Part shown: positions 1-6,082 of the stretch, in pieces
Position numbering within the stretch: the first letter of the stretch is position 1
Layout of the letters: each line of letters begins with the position of its first letter
Assembly (NCBI GenBank): GCA_902494545.1
Contig: CABUTP010000040.1
Location: forward strand, 1-9,742
Reading direction: 5' to 3'
Length of the DNA: 9,742 nt
Source: an uncultured Collinsella sp.
GTDB lineage: Bacteria; Actinomycetota; Coriobacteriia; Coriobacteriales; Coriobacteriaceae
Program-made: the position numbers and the translations under genes
Notes under the pieces: model-generated
Told to the model about the DNA's origin: nothing
Databases searched by the model: none
The model's input: only the letters and a program-made list of their open reading frames with translations

Positions 1-2687
1 GCCGGGTCGCGGTAGGTGTAGAACGCCGCCTGGCGCTCGCCGGCAGCGCGGAATCCGCAGCCGTACGCACCGCCCTTCACGCGGATCTCGTTCCACAGGT
101 AGTCGTAGGAGAGCGCGTTGGCGGCAACCGCCCAGGCGCCCGTCACGTCAATGCCCAGGCGACGCGGGTCGCACGCGCTTGCCGCAAAGCAGATGTCGCT
201 GGGGATGACAAAGGCCTCGTGGCGGTCGCGCGGCGTCGGCACCACGAGCGCGTCGCTGGTAGCGCCGTCGCTCGCCCCCAGTCCCAGGTCGCCCGCGGCG
301 TCCCAGTACGCGTCAAAGTCCTCATCGCTGCCGGTAAAGCTCGCCAGGCAGCCGTCGGCCACAAAGATGCGGCCTGCCAGCGCGGCAAGCTTGGCACGCA
401 GCCCGTCCAGGCGCTCGTCAAAGTGCTCGAGCAGATCGCGCAGGAACAGATAGAAGTCCACGCCCGAAAGCTGCTCGCGAACCACGGCCGAAGGCGAGCT
501 GTAGCTCATCGCGCGGCCGAGCGCCGCCGAGTGGCCGTTGTTGATAAAGCCCTGCTCAAGCCCAATGCGAATCTGCGTGAGTACGTCGCGCACGCGGTCG
601 GCGTCGGCATCGAGCAACAGCGTGCTCGACCACACCTCGCGCGGCAGGCTCGCCAGCGCGTCGATCTTTTCGGACAGGGCGCCGGCGCTCACCAGCAGGT
701 AGGGGCGCACGCCGTCCACGTCGGGCTGCGTCATGACCTCGGTCGTAAAGCTCAAAAAGCCCAGCTTGCCGGCGAGCAAGTTGTCGAGCTCCTCGGCCGA
801 GTGCTCGCGCGTGGGCAGCTGCTTGAGCAGACGGCAGAGCAGCGTCACGTAGGGCAGGTCCTCAAATGCGACGCAGCTCAGGTCGAAGTACTGCATGGCG
901 TAGGCCAGGCGGTTGGTGGGGATGCCGTGGCGCAGACAGGGGATGGGCGCGGTCGTGTCCACAACGAGCGGCGGCTCGGGGCGCGCCTCGCCAATGTCGG
1001 ACACGCGCAGACGCGGTAGCGTGGCCTTGTCCTCGGGCGTGTCCTCGGCCTCCTGCGCGGCACGCAGCGCGGCCGTGCGCTCGACCACGTCCGCCAGCTC
1101 GGCATCGGTCATGGCGTCGCGCTTGGCAGCCAGCTCGGCAGCTTCGGCGCCCTCCGCACCCTCCGCAGCGTCTATCGGAACCAGCTCGACCAGAGCCATG
1201 TGGTCGTTTTCCAGCACGAGCTCGCGCAGCAGGTCCTCAAAGTAAGTGCCGTTCAGCTCGCCGCGCAGTTCCTCGTACACCGGGCCATACTTGAGCGCCA
1301 GCGTCGCAGCGTCGTCATCGTAGAGCCACGTGCTCAACGCGTCGCACGCAATGGCCACGCCGTCGGCGATGCCATAGTCGCGCTGGCGCAGATCGTACTC
1401 GTTGCTGCTGATGATGGCTTCCAAGCGCTCGCGCGGAACGCCGTGCTCACACAGGTCGCGGCAGGCGTCCTGGAACACGCGACGCAGCTCACGCGCCACG
1501 CCGGGCTGCGCGTTTTGCAGCATGATGAGCTCGTAGGGCTGCAGACTCTCGGCCGCGGTATAGCTCACCACGTTGCCGCCCAGGCCGGCGGCCAGAATGG
1601 CCTTCTTAACCGGTGCTTCGTTGGAACCCAACAGTGCCTCGAACAGGATATCCGCCGCGATCGTGCGCTTGCGGTCGAGCGCGCTGCCCAGCACAAGGCC
1701 CAGGCCTACCAGGGCGTTTTCGGGCGTGGTGGCCATCTCGACGCGCTTATACTCGCAGGTCACAGGCTCCTGCACGTCCAGCGGATTGGGCGCCAGCGTA
1801 GACGGGTCCTCGCCGGCGGCAACGGCAGCGTCCATGCGGCGGCTCGCAGCGCTCGGCTGCGACAGATAGCGCTCGTCCAAAAAGGCCAGCGCGCGGTCCA
1901 CGTCCAGGTCGCCGTAGAGCGTGATGTAGGAGTTGGAAGGATTGTAGTGGCGCGCGTGCGTGTCCAGGAACTGCTCGTAGGTGAGCGCGGGAATCGCGCG
2001 CGGGTCGCCACCGCTCTCGTGCGCATAGGCGGTGTCGGGATAGAGCACGGCGTTGACGGCGTCGTCCAGCACACTCATGGGGTCGGACAGCGCGCCCTTC
2101 ATCTCGTTGAACACCACGCCGTTATAACGCAGCGTGCCCTCGCGCAGGCTCGCGGAGCTGCCGTCGCCCTCGCCCTCGGCGCTCTCCGGCAGGTCCAGCT
2201 CGTAGTGCCAGCCCTCCTGCTCAAAAATGGTGGGCTTGGTATAGATGGCCGGGTTGAACACCGCGTCCAGGTACACGTCCATCAGGTTGTACAAATCCTG
2301 CTCGTTGGTGGTGGCAACGGGGTAGATGGTCTTGTCGGGGTAGGTCATGGCGTTGAGGAACGTCTGCATGGAGCTCTTGATCAGGTCGACAAACGGCTCC
2401 TTGACGGGAAACTTGGCCGATCCGCACAGCACCGAGTGCTCAAGAATATGGAACACGCCGGTGGAGTCGGCCGGCGGCGTCTTAAAGCCAATGGCAAAGG
2501 CCTTGTTTTCGTCGTCGCACGCCAGGTACAGCAGGCGAGCGCCCGATGCGGTGTGGCGCAGCACGTAGGCGTCCGAGTCGAGCTCGGGCACGGTCTCGCA
2601 GCGCTCGACGGCAAAACCGTGGCAGGTGGTACCGGGCACCAGCAGCGCGGCAGCAGCGGCGCGCGGGTCGGTTGAGGTGGTGGGCAT
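1..2687 (-). CDS. M16C (PreP-like) zinc metallopeptidase, C-terminus cut by window edge
   Basis: This is an insulinase-superfamily (M16) peptidase of the presequence-protease (PreP/M16C) type, a clamshell enzyme that degrades unstructured oligopeptides; in bacteria it is probably cytoplasmic, and no signal peptide is visible. The frame is open for 895 codons from ATG 2687 to the left edge, and the family is about 970 residues, so roughly 75-100 residues are missing. The inverted zinc motif HILEH is at residues 80-84 (H80 and H84 ligands, E83 catalytic). The third ligand is E158 in FEQEGWHYEL. Upstream of it is NLMDVYLDAVF, a PreP signature. Near the visible C-terminus are YLWNEIRVKGGAYGCGFR and FYTYRDP, also PreP-like, so both M16 halves are present. 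AAGGAG lies 7 nt before ATG, which supports this start. The gene is divergent from the GntR/PTS cluster and not obviously linked to it. An Ala/Glu-rich linker (AEGAEGAEAAELAAK) sits between the halves. Family assignment is secure; the physiological substrate is unknown. Confidence 0.95.
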   Translation of the reverse strand, partial: MPTTSTDPRAAAAALLVPGTTCHGFAVERCETVPELDSDAYVLRHTASGARLLYLACDDENKAFAIGFKTPPADSTGVFHILEHSVLCGSAKFPVKEPFVDLIKSSMQTFLNAMTYPDKTIYPVATTNEQDLYNLMDVYLDAVFNPAIYTKPTIFEQEGWHYELDLPESAEGEGDGSSASLREGTLRYNGVVFNEMKGALSDPMSVLDDAVNAVLYPDTAYAHESGGDPRAIPALTYEQFLDTHARHYNPSNSYITLYGDLDVDRALAFLDERYLSQPSAASRRMDAAVAAGEDPSTLAPNPLDVQEPVTCEYKRVEMATTPENALVGLGLVLGSALDRKRTIAADILFEALLGSNEAPVKKAILAAGLGGNVVSYTAAESLQPYELIMLQNAQPGVARELRRVFQDACRDLCEHGVPRERLEAIISSNEYDLRQRDYGIADGVAIACDALSTWLYDDDAATLALKYGPVYEELRGELNGTYFEDLLRELVLENDHMALVELVPIDAAEGAEGAEAAELAAKRDAMTDAELADVVERTAALRAAQEAEDTPEDKATLPRLRVSDIGEARPEPPLVVDTTAPIPCLRHGIPTNRLAYAMQYFDLSCVAFEDLPYVTLLCRLLKQLPTREHSAEELDNLLAGKLGFLSFTTEVMTQPDVDGVRPYLLVSAGALSEKIDALASLPREVWSSTLLLDADADRVRDVLTQIRIGLEQGFINNGHSAALGRAMSYSSPSAVVREQLSGVDFYLFLRDLLEHFDERLDGLRAKLAALAGRIFVADGCLASFTGSDEDFDAYWDAAGDLGLGASDGATSDALVVPTPRDRHEAFVIPSDICFAASACDPRRLGIDVTGAWAVAANALSYDYLWNEIRVKGGAYGCGFRAAGERQAAFYTYRDP

Positions 2688-2739
2688 ATGCAGTCTCCTT
2701 TGACGCCCCAGCGGGGGCGAATCGAGTCGAATCCTCGAG

Positions 2740-2745
2740 AGTATA
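2740..2745 (-). promoter_or_regulatory. Possible -10 element for the M16 peptidase gene
   Basis: The minus strand reads TATACT here, five of six matches to TATAAT, about 53 nt before the peptidase ATG. No good -35 is found 16-18 bp upstream. A perfect 10-bp palindrome, CCCATATGGG (2746-2755), lies directly upstream in the spacer and could bind a regulator or be chance. Confidence 0.35.
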
Positions 2746-2877
2746 CCCATATGGGGCCACGGCTCTGCGACGAACTGAAGACGATGTGGGTGGACTAGCC
2801 TAGCTAGGTTGATAACGAATGCCGCGGGTAGCCGCTGCACCCCGCTAAAGTGAAATAACACCCCGTTTACCGAATCA

Positions 2878-2920
2878 TTTAGGAAATATATGGACTCCTA
2901 AAAAGTTCTAATACAATATA
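2878..2920 (+). promoter_or_regulatory. Putative gntR promoter with inverted repeat
   Basis: An AT-rich stretch holds TACAAT (2912-2917) and the overlapping AATATA (2915-2920) as -10 candidates; the -35 is poor (TGGACT at 2891-2896, 15-bp spacer to TACAAT). A 7-bp perfect inverted repeat, TTTAGGA (2878-2884) and TCCTAAA (2896-2902) with an 11-bp spacer, covers the -35 zone and is a plausible operator. The string AATATAA-GTCAT following the -10 resembles that at the deglycase promoter (4912-4924). Confidence 0.4.
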
Positions 2921-2967
2921 AGTCATCTATCTATAAGCTGCTGATTCCTTGCAAAGGTATGGTTGAT

Positions 2968-3672
2968 ATGGTTGAAGCAAATAGCGTTATCCCCCTGTAC
3001 AAACAGATTGTCCGTGCGCTCTCTGATTCGATCGCCAACGGCACGTACCGCCCGGGAGATAAGCTTCCGACCGAGGCGGAGCTCATCGAGCAATTTGGCG
3101 TGAGCCGAATAACGGTTCGCTCCGCAATTAAAGAAATGGAAGATGCTGGGCTTGTTGAGAGGGCCCGCGGCAAGGGCACATTCGTTTCGTCGGACACACA
3201 GATGTATGCCGCGGACGACCGTGAGAGCTTTACCCATTCGTGCCAGCTTGCGGGAAAACAGGCGTCTACCAGGGTTCTCGCAATGGGCTGGGACTTCCCA
3301 AGCCTGCGAGACGCGAAGTTCCTGGGCGTAGACGATACCCAAAAGGTATTGCGTAGTCGTCGTCTACGCCTTGTGGATGACAAGCCCACGATGCTGGAAA
3401 CCAATAGCTATTCCGCTGCGCTTTCTTTTTTGGAGCATGAATCCCTCGAGGATTCGCTGATGGCGGTACTCGATCGCCAGGGGATCAAGATGGGCCCCAA
3501 TACGCGTACGCTCGAGGTCTGCTATGCGAGCGAGCTCGAGGCGGCATACCTTAACGTGGAGCTGGACTCTCCACTGCTTCTGTTTGTCGATAGACGTTAT
3601 GCTCCAAGCGGCGAGCCGCTTTTCATCTCCCGTCAGGTGTACTGCACCGAGCGACTGAAGTTCTATTTGTAA
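2968..3672 (+). CDS. GntR-family transcriptional regulator, HutC/UTRA subfamily
   Basis: A one-component DNA-binding regulator, most likely the local repressor of the PTS/deglycase genes downstream. The N-terminal winged helix (residues about 8-76) is typical: PLYKQIVRAL, G-x-Y-x-P-G-D-K-L-P-T-E, then the recognition region FGVSRITVRSAI and the wing RGKGTFV. Residues about 92-230 form a UTRA effector domain, including SRRLRLVDDKPTMLETN and the terminal PLFISRQVYCTERLKFYL. UTRA regulators of this type commonly bind phosphorylated sugars or amino-sugar derivatives, which suits sensing of a fructosamine 6-phosphate. The start at 2968 (234 aa) is preferred over the in-frame ATG at 2959: AAAGG (2953-2957) is 10 nt from 2968 but only 1 nt from 2959. 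The 135-bp gap to EIIA carries its own promoter and inverted repeats. Similarity to FrlR/DasR/YvoA-like proteins is at subfamily level; the ligand is inferred. Confidence 0.93.
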   Translation: MVEANSVIPLYKQIVRALSDSIANGTYRPGDKLPTEAELIEQFGVSRITVRSAIKEMEDAGLVERARGKGTFVSSDTQMYAADDRESFTHSCQLAGKQASTRVLAMGWDFPSLRDAKFLGVDDTQKVLRSRRLRLVDDKPTMLETNSYSAALSFLEHESLEDSLMAVLDRQGIKMGPNTRTLEVCYASELEAAYLNVELDSPLLLFVDRRYAPSGEPLFISRQVYCTERLKFYL

Positions 3673-3683
3673 ATTAGAGATAG

Positions 3684-3705
3684 ATTGGTCAATTTACCGA
3701 CCAAT
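3684..3705. promoter_or_regulatory. Perfect inverted repeat ATTGGTC-N8-GACCAAT after gntR
   Basis: Seven-bp perfect arms separated by AATTTACC lie 12 bp past the gntR stop and upstream of the EIIA promoter. The half-sites TGGTC and GACCA are those of DasR/YvoA-type UTRA regulators (consensus core TGGTCTAGACCA), but the spacer is 8 bp rather than 2. It is not followed by a T-run, so an operator is more likely than a terminator. Confidence 0.4.
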
Positions 3706-3752
3706 TGCTACCGTTCGCTGATTTGGAAAATAGACACACCGCGTAGGGTAGA

Positions 3753-3781
3753 TTGCTAATATACTTTGTTATGACAATATA
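3753..3781 (+). promoter_or_regulatory. Putative promoter of the EIIA-EIIB unit
   Basis: TTGCTA (3753-3758) and AATATA (3776-3781) are separated by 17 bp, the same geometry as the deglycase promoter (TTGCAT-N17-AATATA). The interval between the two boxes (3756-3775) holds an imperfect palindrome, CTAATAT-N6-TTATGAC, related to the perfect one at 4900-4919. This suggests a shared regulator, inferred to be the adjacent GntR protein. Confidence 0.45.
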
Positions 3782-3807
3782 GTACGTCTTATTGATATTG
3801 GAGAACT

Positions 3808-4227
3808 CTGAATAAGATATTGCTAGCGAGTCATGGTTATCTCGCCCAAGGTATGAAGAGCTCTCTCGAGATCCTGATGGGCGCCAACGACCGAATCGAG
3901 TGTCTGTGCGCCTATGTCGATGACGACACGAGGGATGTCGCAGCGCTTATCGATGCTTGGATGGAGTCGAAGGACCCTGCCGACTCTTGGTTTGTCGTGA
4001 CTGACATCTTTGGCGGCTCTGTAAACAACGAATTCATTCAGAGGCAGACCGCCGGATCGTTTACGTTGATCACCGGAATGAACTTGCCGCTGCTGGTGGA
4101 AATGGCTACACAGCTGGACTCCCTGGATGCGGACAAGGCCAAAGCTGCGGTCGAGGGATCACGTTCGTTTATCATGCTTTGTGAGGCGGCGGACATGCTT
4201 GCCGATGTCGAAGAAGAAGAGTTCTAG
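3808..4227 (+). CDS. PTS mannose-family EIIA component, probable CTG start
   Basis: Soluble phosphocarrier that takes phosphate from HPr and passes it to EIIB. Reading from CTG at 3808 gives 139 residues starting MNKILLASHGYLAQGMK, the canonical EIIA-Man N-terminus with the phosphorylated histidine at H9. The motif VTDIFGGSVNNEF (residues 64-76) is the other family signature. No in-frame ATG or GTG exists upstream of the conserved region: the frame is closed by TGA at 3793-3795, leaving only CTG 3808 and TTG 3820. TTG 3820 would remove the first strand and leave H only five residues from the start. GGAG (3800-3803) is 4 nt from CTG but 16 nt from TTG, so CTG is favoured. EIIB follows 71 nt after the stop. 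The C-terminus ends in an acidic EEEEF tail. Family is certain; the start is inferred. Confidence 0.93.
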   Translation: MNKILLASHGYLAQGMKSSLEILMGANDRIECLCAYVDDDTRDVAALIDAWMESKDPADSWFVVTDIFGGSVNNEFIQRQTAGSFTLITGMNLPLLVEMATQLDSLDADKAKAAVEGSRSFIMLCEAADMLADVEEEEF

Positions 4228-4298
4228 TTAGTTCTGGTTCGAGCCCTAGCTAAGGGCCACGCCTGTCATTACCTTTATTACGTGCGGAGATGATTACG

Positions 4299-4772
4299 AT
4301 GATTAAGCTTACGAGAGTTGATTACCGATTGATTCACGGCCAGGTCGCCATGTCTTGGACACATGCGCTGGATGTCGATTGCATCCTGTGTGCCAGCGAC
4401 GCCGTGGCAAAAGACGACATGAGAAAAGCCGCATTGAGGCTAGCTCGTCCCAACGGCGTGAAGCTCGTCATAAAAGACGTAAACGCTGCTATCGAGGCGC
4501 TCAACAGCGGCGTCACCGACAAGTATTCGCTGTTTATCATTGTCGAGACGATCGAGGATGCCTATCGCCTTGCTAAGGGTTGCAAAGACATCAAGGAGAT
4601 CAATCTGGGCGGAACTCGAAAGTCTCCCGAGACCACGCTTCATCCGACCCCCGCGATCTTTGCGACCGAAACCGATGCCGAGCATATCCAAGAGCTTGTG
4701 AACGATGGCGTGGTTATCGAAATCCGTCAGGTTCCCAATGACTCAAAGGTACTTGCCAAGGACGTTTTCTAG
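4299..4772 (+). CDS. PTS mannose-family EIIB component
   Basis: Soluble EIIB that carries phosphate from EIIA to the incoming sugar at the EIIC/EIID membrane complex. The N-terminal motif MIKLTRVDYRLIHGQV is the classical EIIB-Man active-site segment, with phospho-His at H13. Downstream, NLGGTRKSPETT and VPNDSK match the conserved C-terminal half. From ATG 4299 the protein is 157 aa, within the usual 155-165. The in-frame ATG at 4290 is less likely because GGAG (4286-4289) abuts it directly, whereas it stands 9 nt from 4299. The gene belongs to the EIIA transcription unit and is followed by an intrinsic terminator, so EIIC and EIID are reached only by readthrough or from the second promoter. 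Confidence 0.95.
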   Translation: MIKLTRVDYRLIHGQVAMSWTHALDVDCILCASDAVAKDDMRKAALRLARPNGVKLVIKDVNAAIEALNSGVTDKYSLFIIVETIEDAYRLAKGCKDIKEINLGGTRKSPETTLHPTPAIFATETDAEHIQELVNDGVVIEIRQVPNDSKVLAKDVF

Positions 4773-4822
4773 CTGGAAACATGCCATTGTCTAGCATTTA
4801 TTAACTAGGTCCTCCTTTCTTT

Positions 4823-4857
4823 AGCCCGTCGATTATTTGATCGGCGGGCTTTTTATT
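4823..4857 (+). terminator. Intrinsic terminator between EIIB and the deglycase
   Basis: AGCCCGTCGAT (4823-4833) pairs with ATCGGCGGGCT (4840-4850) through eleven pairs including one G-T wobble, with a six-base loop, followed by a T-rich tail (4850-4857). It is a well-formed rho-independent terminator in the middle of a functionally single PTS locus. Confidence 0.85.
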
Positions 4858-4888
4858 AAAGAAAAATCAAAAAAATCTGAAATAGCTC

Positions 4889-4917
4889 TTGCATAGTTAG
4901 TTATATAAAGTAATATA
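4889..4917 (+). promoter_or_regulatory. Putative promoter of the deglycase-EIIC-EIID unit
   Basis: TTGCAT (4889-4894) and AATATA (4912-4917; TAATAT overlaps at 4911-4916) are separated by 17 bp, just after the terminator. The start of transcription would fall near 4924, giving a leader of about 43 nt. Spacing and boxes match the EIIA promoter. Confidence 0.55.
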
Positions 4918-4919
4918 AC
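4900..4919. promoter_or_regulatory. Candidate operator: GTTATAT-N6-ATATAAC palindrome
   Basis: A 20-bp dyad with perfect 7-bp arms overlaps the -10 of the deglycase promoter, where a bound repressor would block RNA polymerase. A weaker relative (CTAATAT-N6-TTATGAC) sits between the -35 and -10 of the EIIA promoter at 3756-3775. Binding by the local GntR/UTRA protein is inferred; AT-rich dyads also arise by chance. Confidence 0.45.
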
Positions 4920-4925
4920 GTCATG

Positions 4926-4946
4926 GGATGAATGAAGGGTTCATCC
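4926..4946 (+). other. Leader hairpin upstream of the deglycase RBS
   Basis: GGATGAA (4926-4932) and TTCATCC (4940-4946) form a perfect 7-bp stem with a seven-base loop TGAAGGG at or near the predicted 5' end of the deglycase mRNA, ten bases before the AGGAG ribosome site (4956-4960). It could stabilise the transcript or be an additional protein-binding dyad. Confidence 0.45.
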
Positions 4947-4966
4947 AAGTGAGTTAGGAGTAAGGG

Positions 4967-6001
4967 ATGTTCAATTTCGATGAGCCTCGTTACGAGAAGG
5001 TTGTGAGCGATGCCCTCGCTCTCCGTCCTCAGATTGAGGCTGCCGTGGACAAGGTCTGCGAGCAGGGTTATTCCAACATCTTCTTCATCGGCTGCGGCGG
5101 CACCTGGGCCCACACGCTCCCGATGAAGTATTGGGTCGAGACCACCACGGCCGACGTCGACGTCCACTGCGAGATTGCCGCTGAGTTCCTCGCATGCCCG
5201 CCCAAGACCTTCAACAAGGACTCGGTCTGCGTCTTCTCCACCCGTACCGGCACCACCCCCGAGATCATCGAGGCCGCCAAGTTCTGCCAGGAGCAGGGTG
5301 CCCGCACGCTGATGTATGTCTCCAACGACAACACCCCGGCCACCGAGTACGCCGATTACAAGTTCTTCAGCTTCGCCGAGGACGACGTTCTGTGCGAGGC
5401 CATCTACACCTACCAGATCACGCTGGTCGCCCGCTTCCTCAAGAACGCCGGCGCCTTCCCCAAGTACGACACCTTCATGGAGGAGTTCGGCAACATCGCT
5501 CCGTACCTCATCAAGGCCAAGGACGCTCAGGACGAGCGCTGCGCCGCCATGGCCGAGGACTTCAAGGACACCGACTACCACATGGTGATCGGCTCCGGCA
5601 TGCTCTGGGGTGAGGCCTACGACTACGCTATGTGCATCCTCGAGGAGATGCAGTGGATCAAGACCAAGTCCATCCACGCCGCCGAGTTCTTCCACGGCAC
5701 CATCGAGCTGTGCGAGGAGGGCACGAGCCTCATCATGCTCTACGGCGAGGACGACACCCGTAAGCTCATGGACCGCGTGGACAACTTCACCCACATGCTC
5801 GCCGACGAGAAGGGCGTCCATGTCCGCGTGAACAAGTTCGACACTGCCGAGGTCGAGCTGCCGTTCAGCGACCCCGAGTTCCGCAAGATCGTCTCCCCGA
5901 TGGTCACCTACACCATCACCGAGCGTCTGAGCTGCCATCTCGAGCACGTCCGTAACCACCCGCTCACCACGCGTCGTTACTATCACCAGATGAACTACTA
6001 A
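4967..6001 (+). CDS. SIS-domain fructosamine-6-phosphate deglycase (FrlB/GfrF-like)
   Basis: Predicted to split a 6-phosphorylated Amadori compound (for example fructoselysine 6-phosphate) into hexose 6-phosphate and free amine in the cytoplasm. It has two SIS (sugar isomerase) lobes in 344 aa, the usual length for the FrlB/GfrF group. Phosphosugar-binding segments are FIGCGGTWAHT (40-50) and STRTGTTPE (91-99). E227 (LEEMQW) and H243 (EFFHGTIEL) lie 16 residues apart, as do the catalytic Glu/His pairs of FrlB and FraB. The C-terminus HPLTTRRYYHQMNY resembles the DERRYYGGLVEY end of E. coli FrlB. AGGAG lies 6 nt before ATG. Codons are extremely biased: every Phe is TTC and every Lys appears to be AAG, unlike the PTS genes, suggesting high expression. 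It lies between the EIIB and EIIC genes, so its substrate is probably what the PTS delivers. GlmS-type isomerisation is less likely given context. Fructoselysine, glucoselysine or another adduct cannot be told apart. Confidence 0.88.
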   Translation: MFNFDEPRYEKVVSDALALRPQIEAAVDKVCEQGYSNIFFIGCGGTWAHTLPMKYWVETTTADVDVHCEIAAEFLACPPKTFNKDSVCVFSTRTGTTPEIIEAAKFCQEQGARTLMYVSNDNTPATEYADYKFFSFAEDDVLCEAIYTYQITLVARFLKNAGAFPKYDTFMEEFGNIAPYLIKAKDAQDERCAAMAEDFKDTDYHMVIGSGMLWGEAYDYAMCILEEMQWIKTKSIHAAEFFHGTIELCEEGTSLIMLYGEDDTRKLMDRVDNFTHMLADEKGVHVRVNKFDTAEVELPFSDPEFRKIVSPMVTYTITERLSCHLEHVRNHPLTTRRYYHQMNY

Positions 6002-6022
6002 TCCTCTCAAATTGCTGCGGTT

Positions 6023-6061
6023 GTCTGCAGGCGAGCTGCGCAGAATGCCTCGCCTGCAGAC
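6023..6061 (+). other. Strong intercistronic hairpin between deglycase and EIIC
   Basis: Arms 6023-6035 and 6049-6061 are perfectly complementary over 13 bp (GTCTGCAGGCGAG with its reverse complement) around a 13-base loop containing CTGCGCAG. There is no T-run afterwards (CTGTTTCTGGGG), so it is a poor terminator. It fits an mRNA-stabilising or processing element protecting the 3' end of the deglycase message, or a partial attenuator. Confidence 0.7.
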
Positions 6062-6082
6062 CTGTTTCTGGGGTTGATCGAA

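Noticed and set aside
1200..2675. Long plus-strand open frame of 491 codons (and another at 219-1019)
   Set aside because: They lie opposite the M16 peptidase, which has clear zinc-site and PreP motifs. The plus-strand products are low-complexity His/Val/Arg/Gly-rich shadows caused by high third-position GC.
2799..2808. Palindrome CCTAGCTAGG in the divergent intergenic region
   Set aside because: Only 10 bp, with no related copy elsewhere and no clear relation to a promoter.
3676..3683. AGAGATAG upstream of EIIA, similar to the half-sites of the AlbA_2 array
   Set aside because: A single short match expected by chance; no second copy or array spacing nearby, so no link between the two systems is claimed.
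4901..6010. Minus-strand open frame of 369 codons
   Set aside because: Complete antisense overlap with the SIS deglycase. The product is a Val/Leu/Gly/Glu-rich shadow explained by that gene's extreme codon bias, and no ribosome site or family motif was seen.
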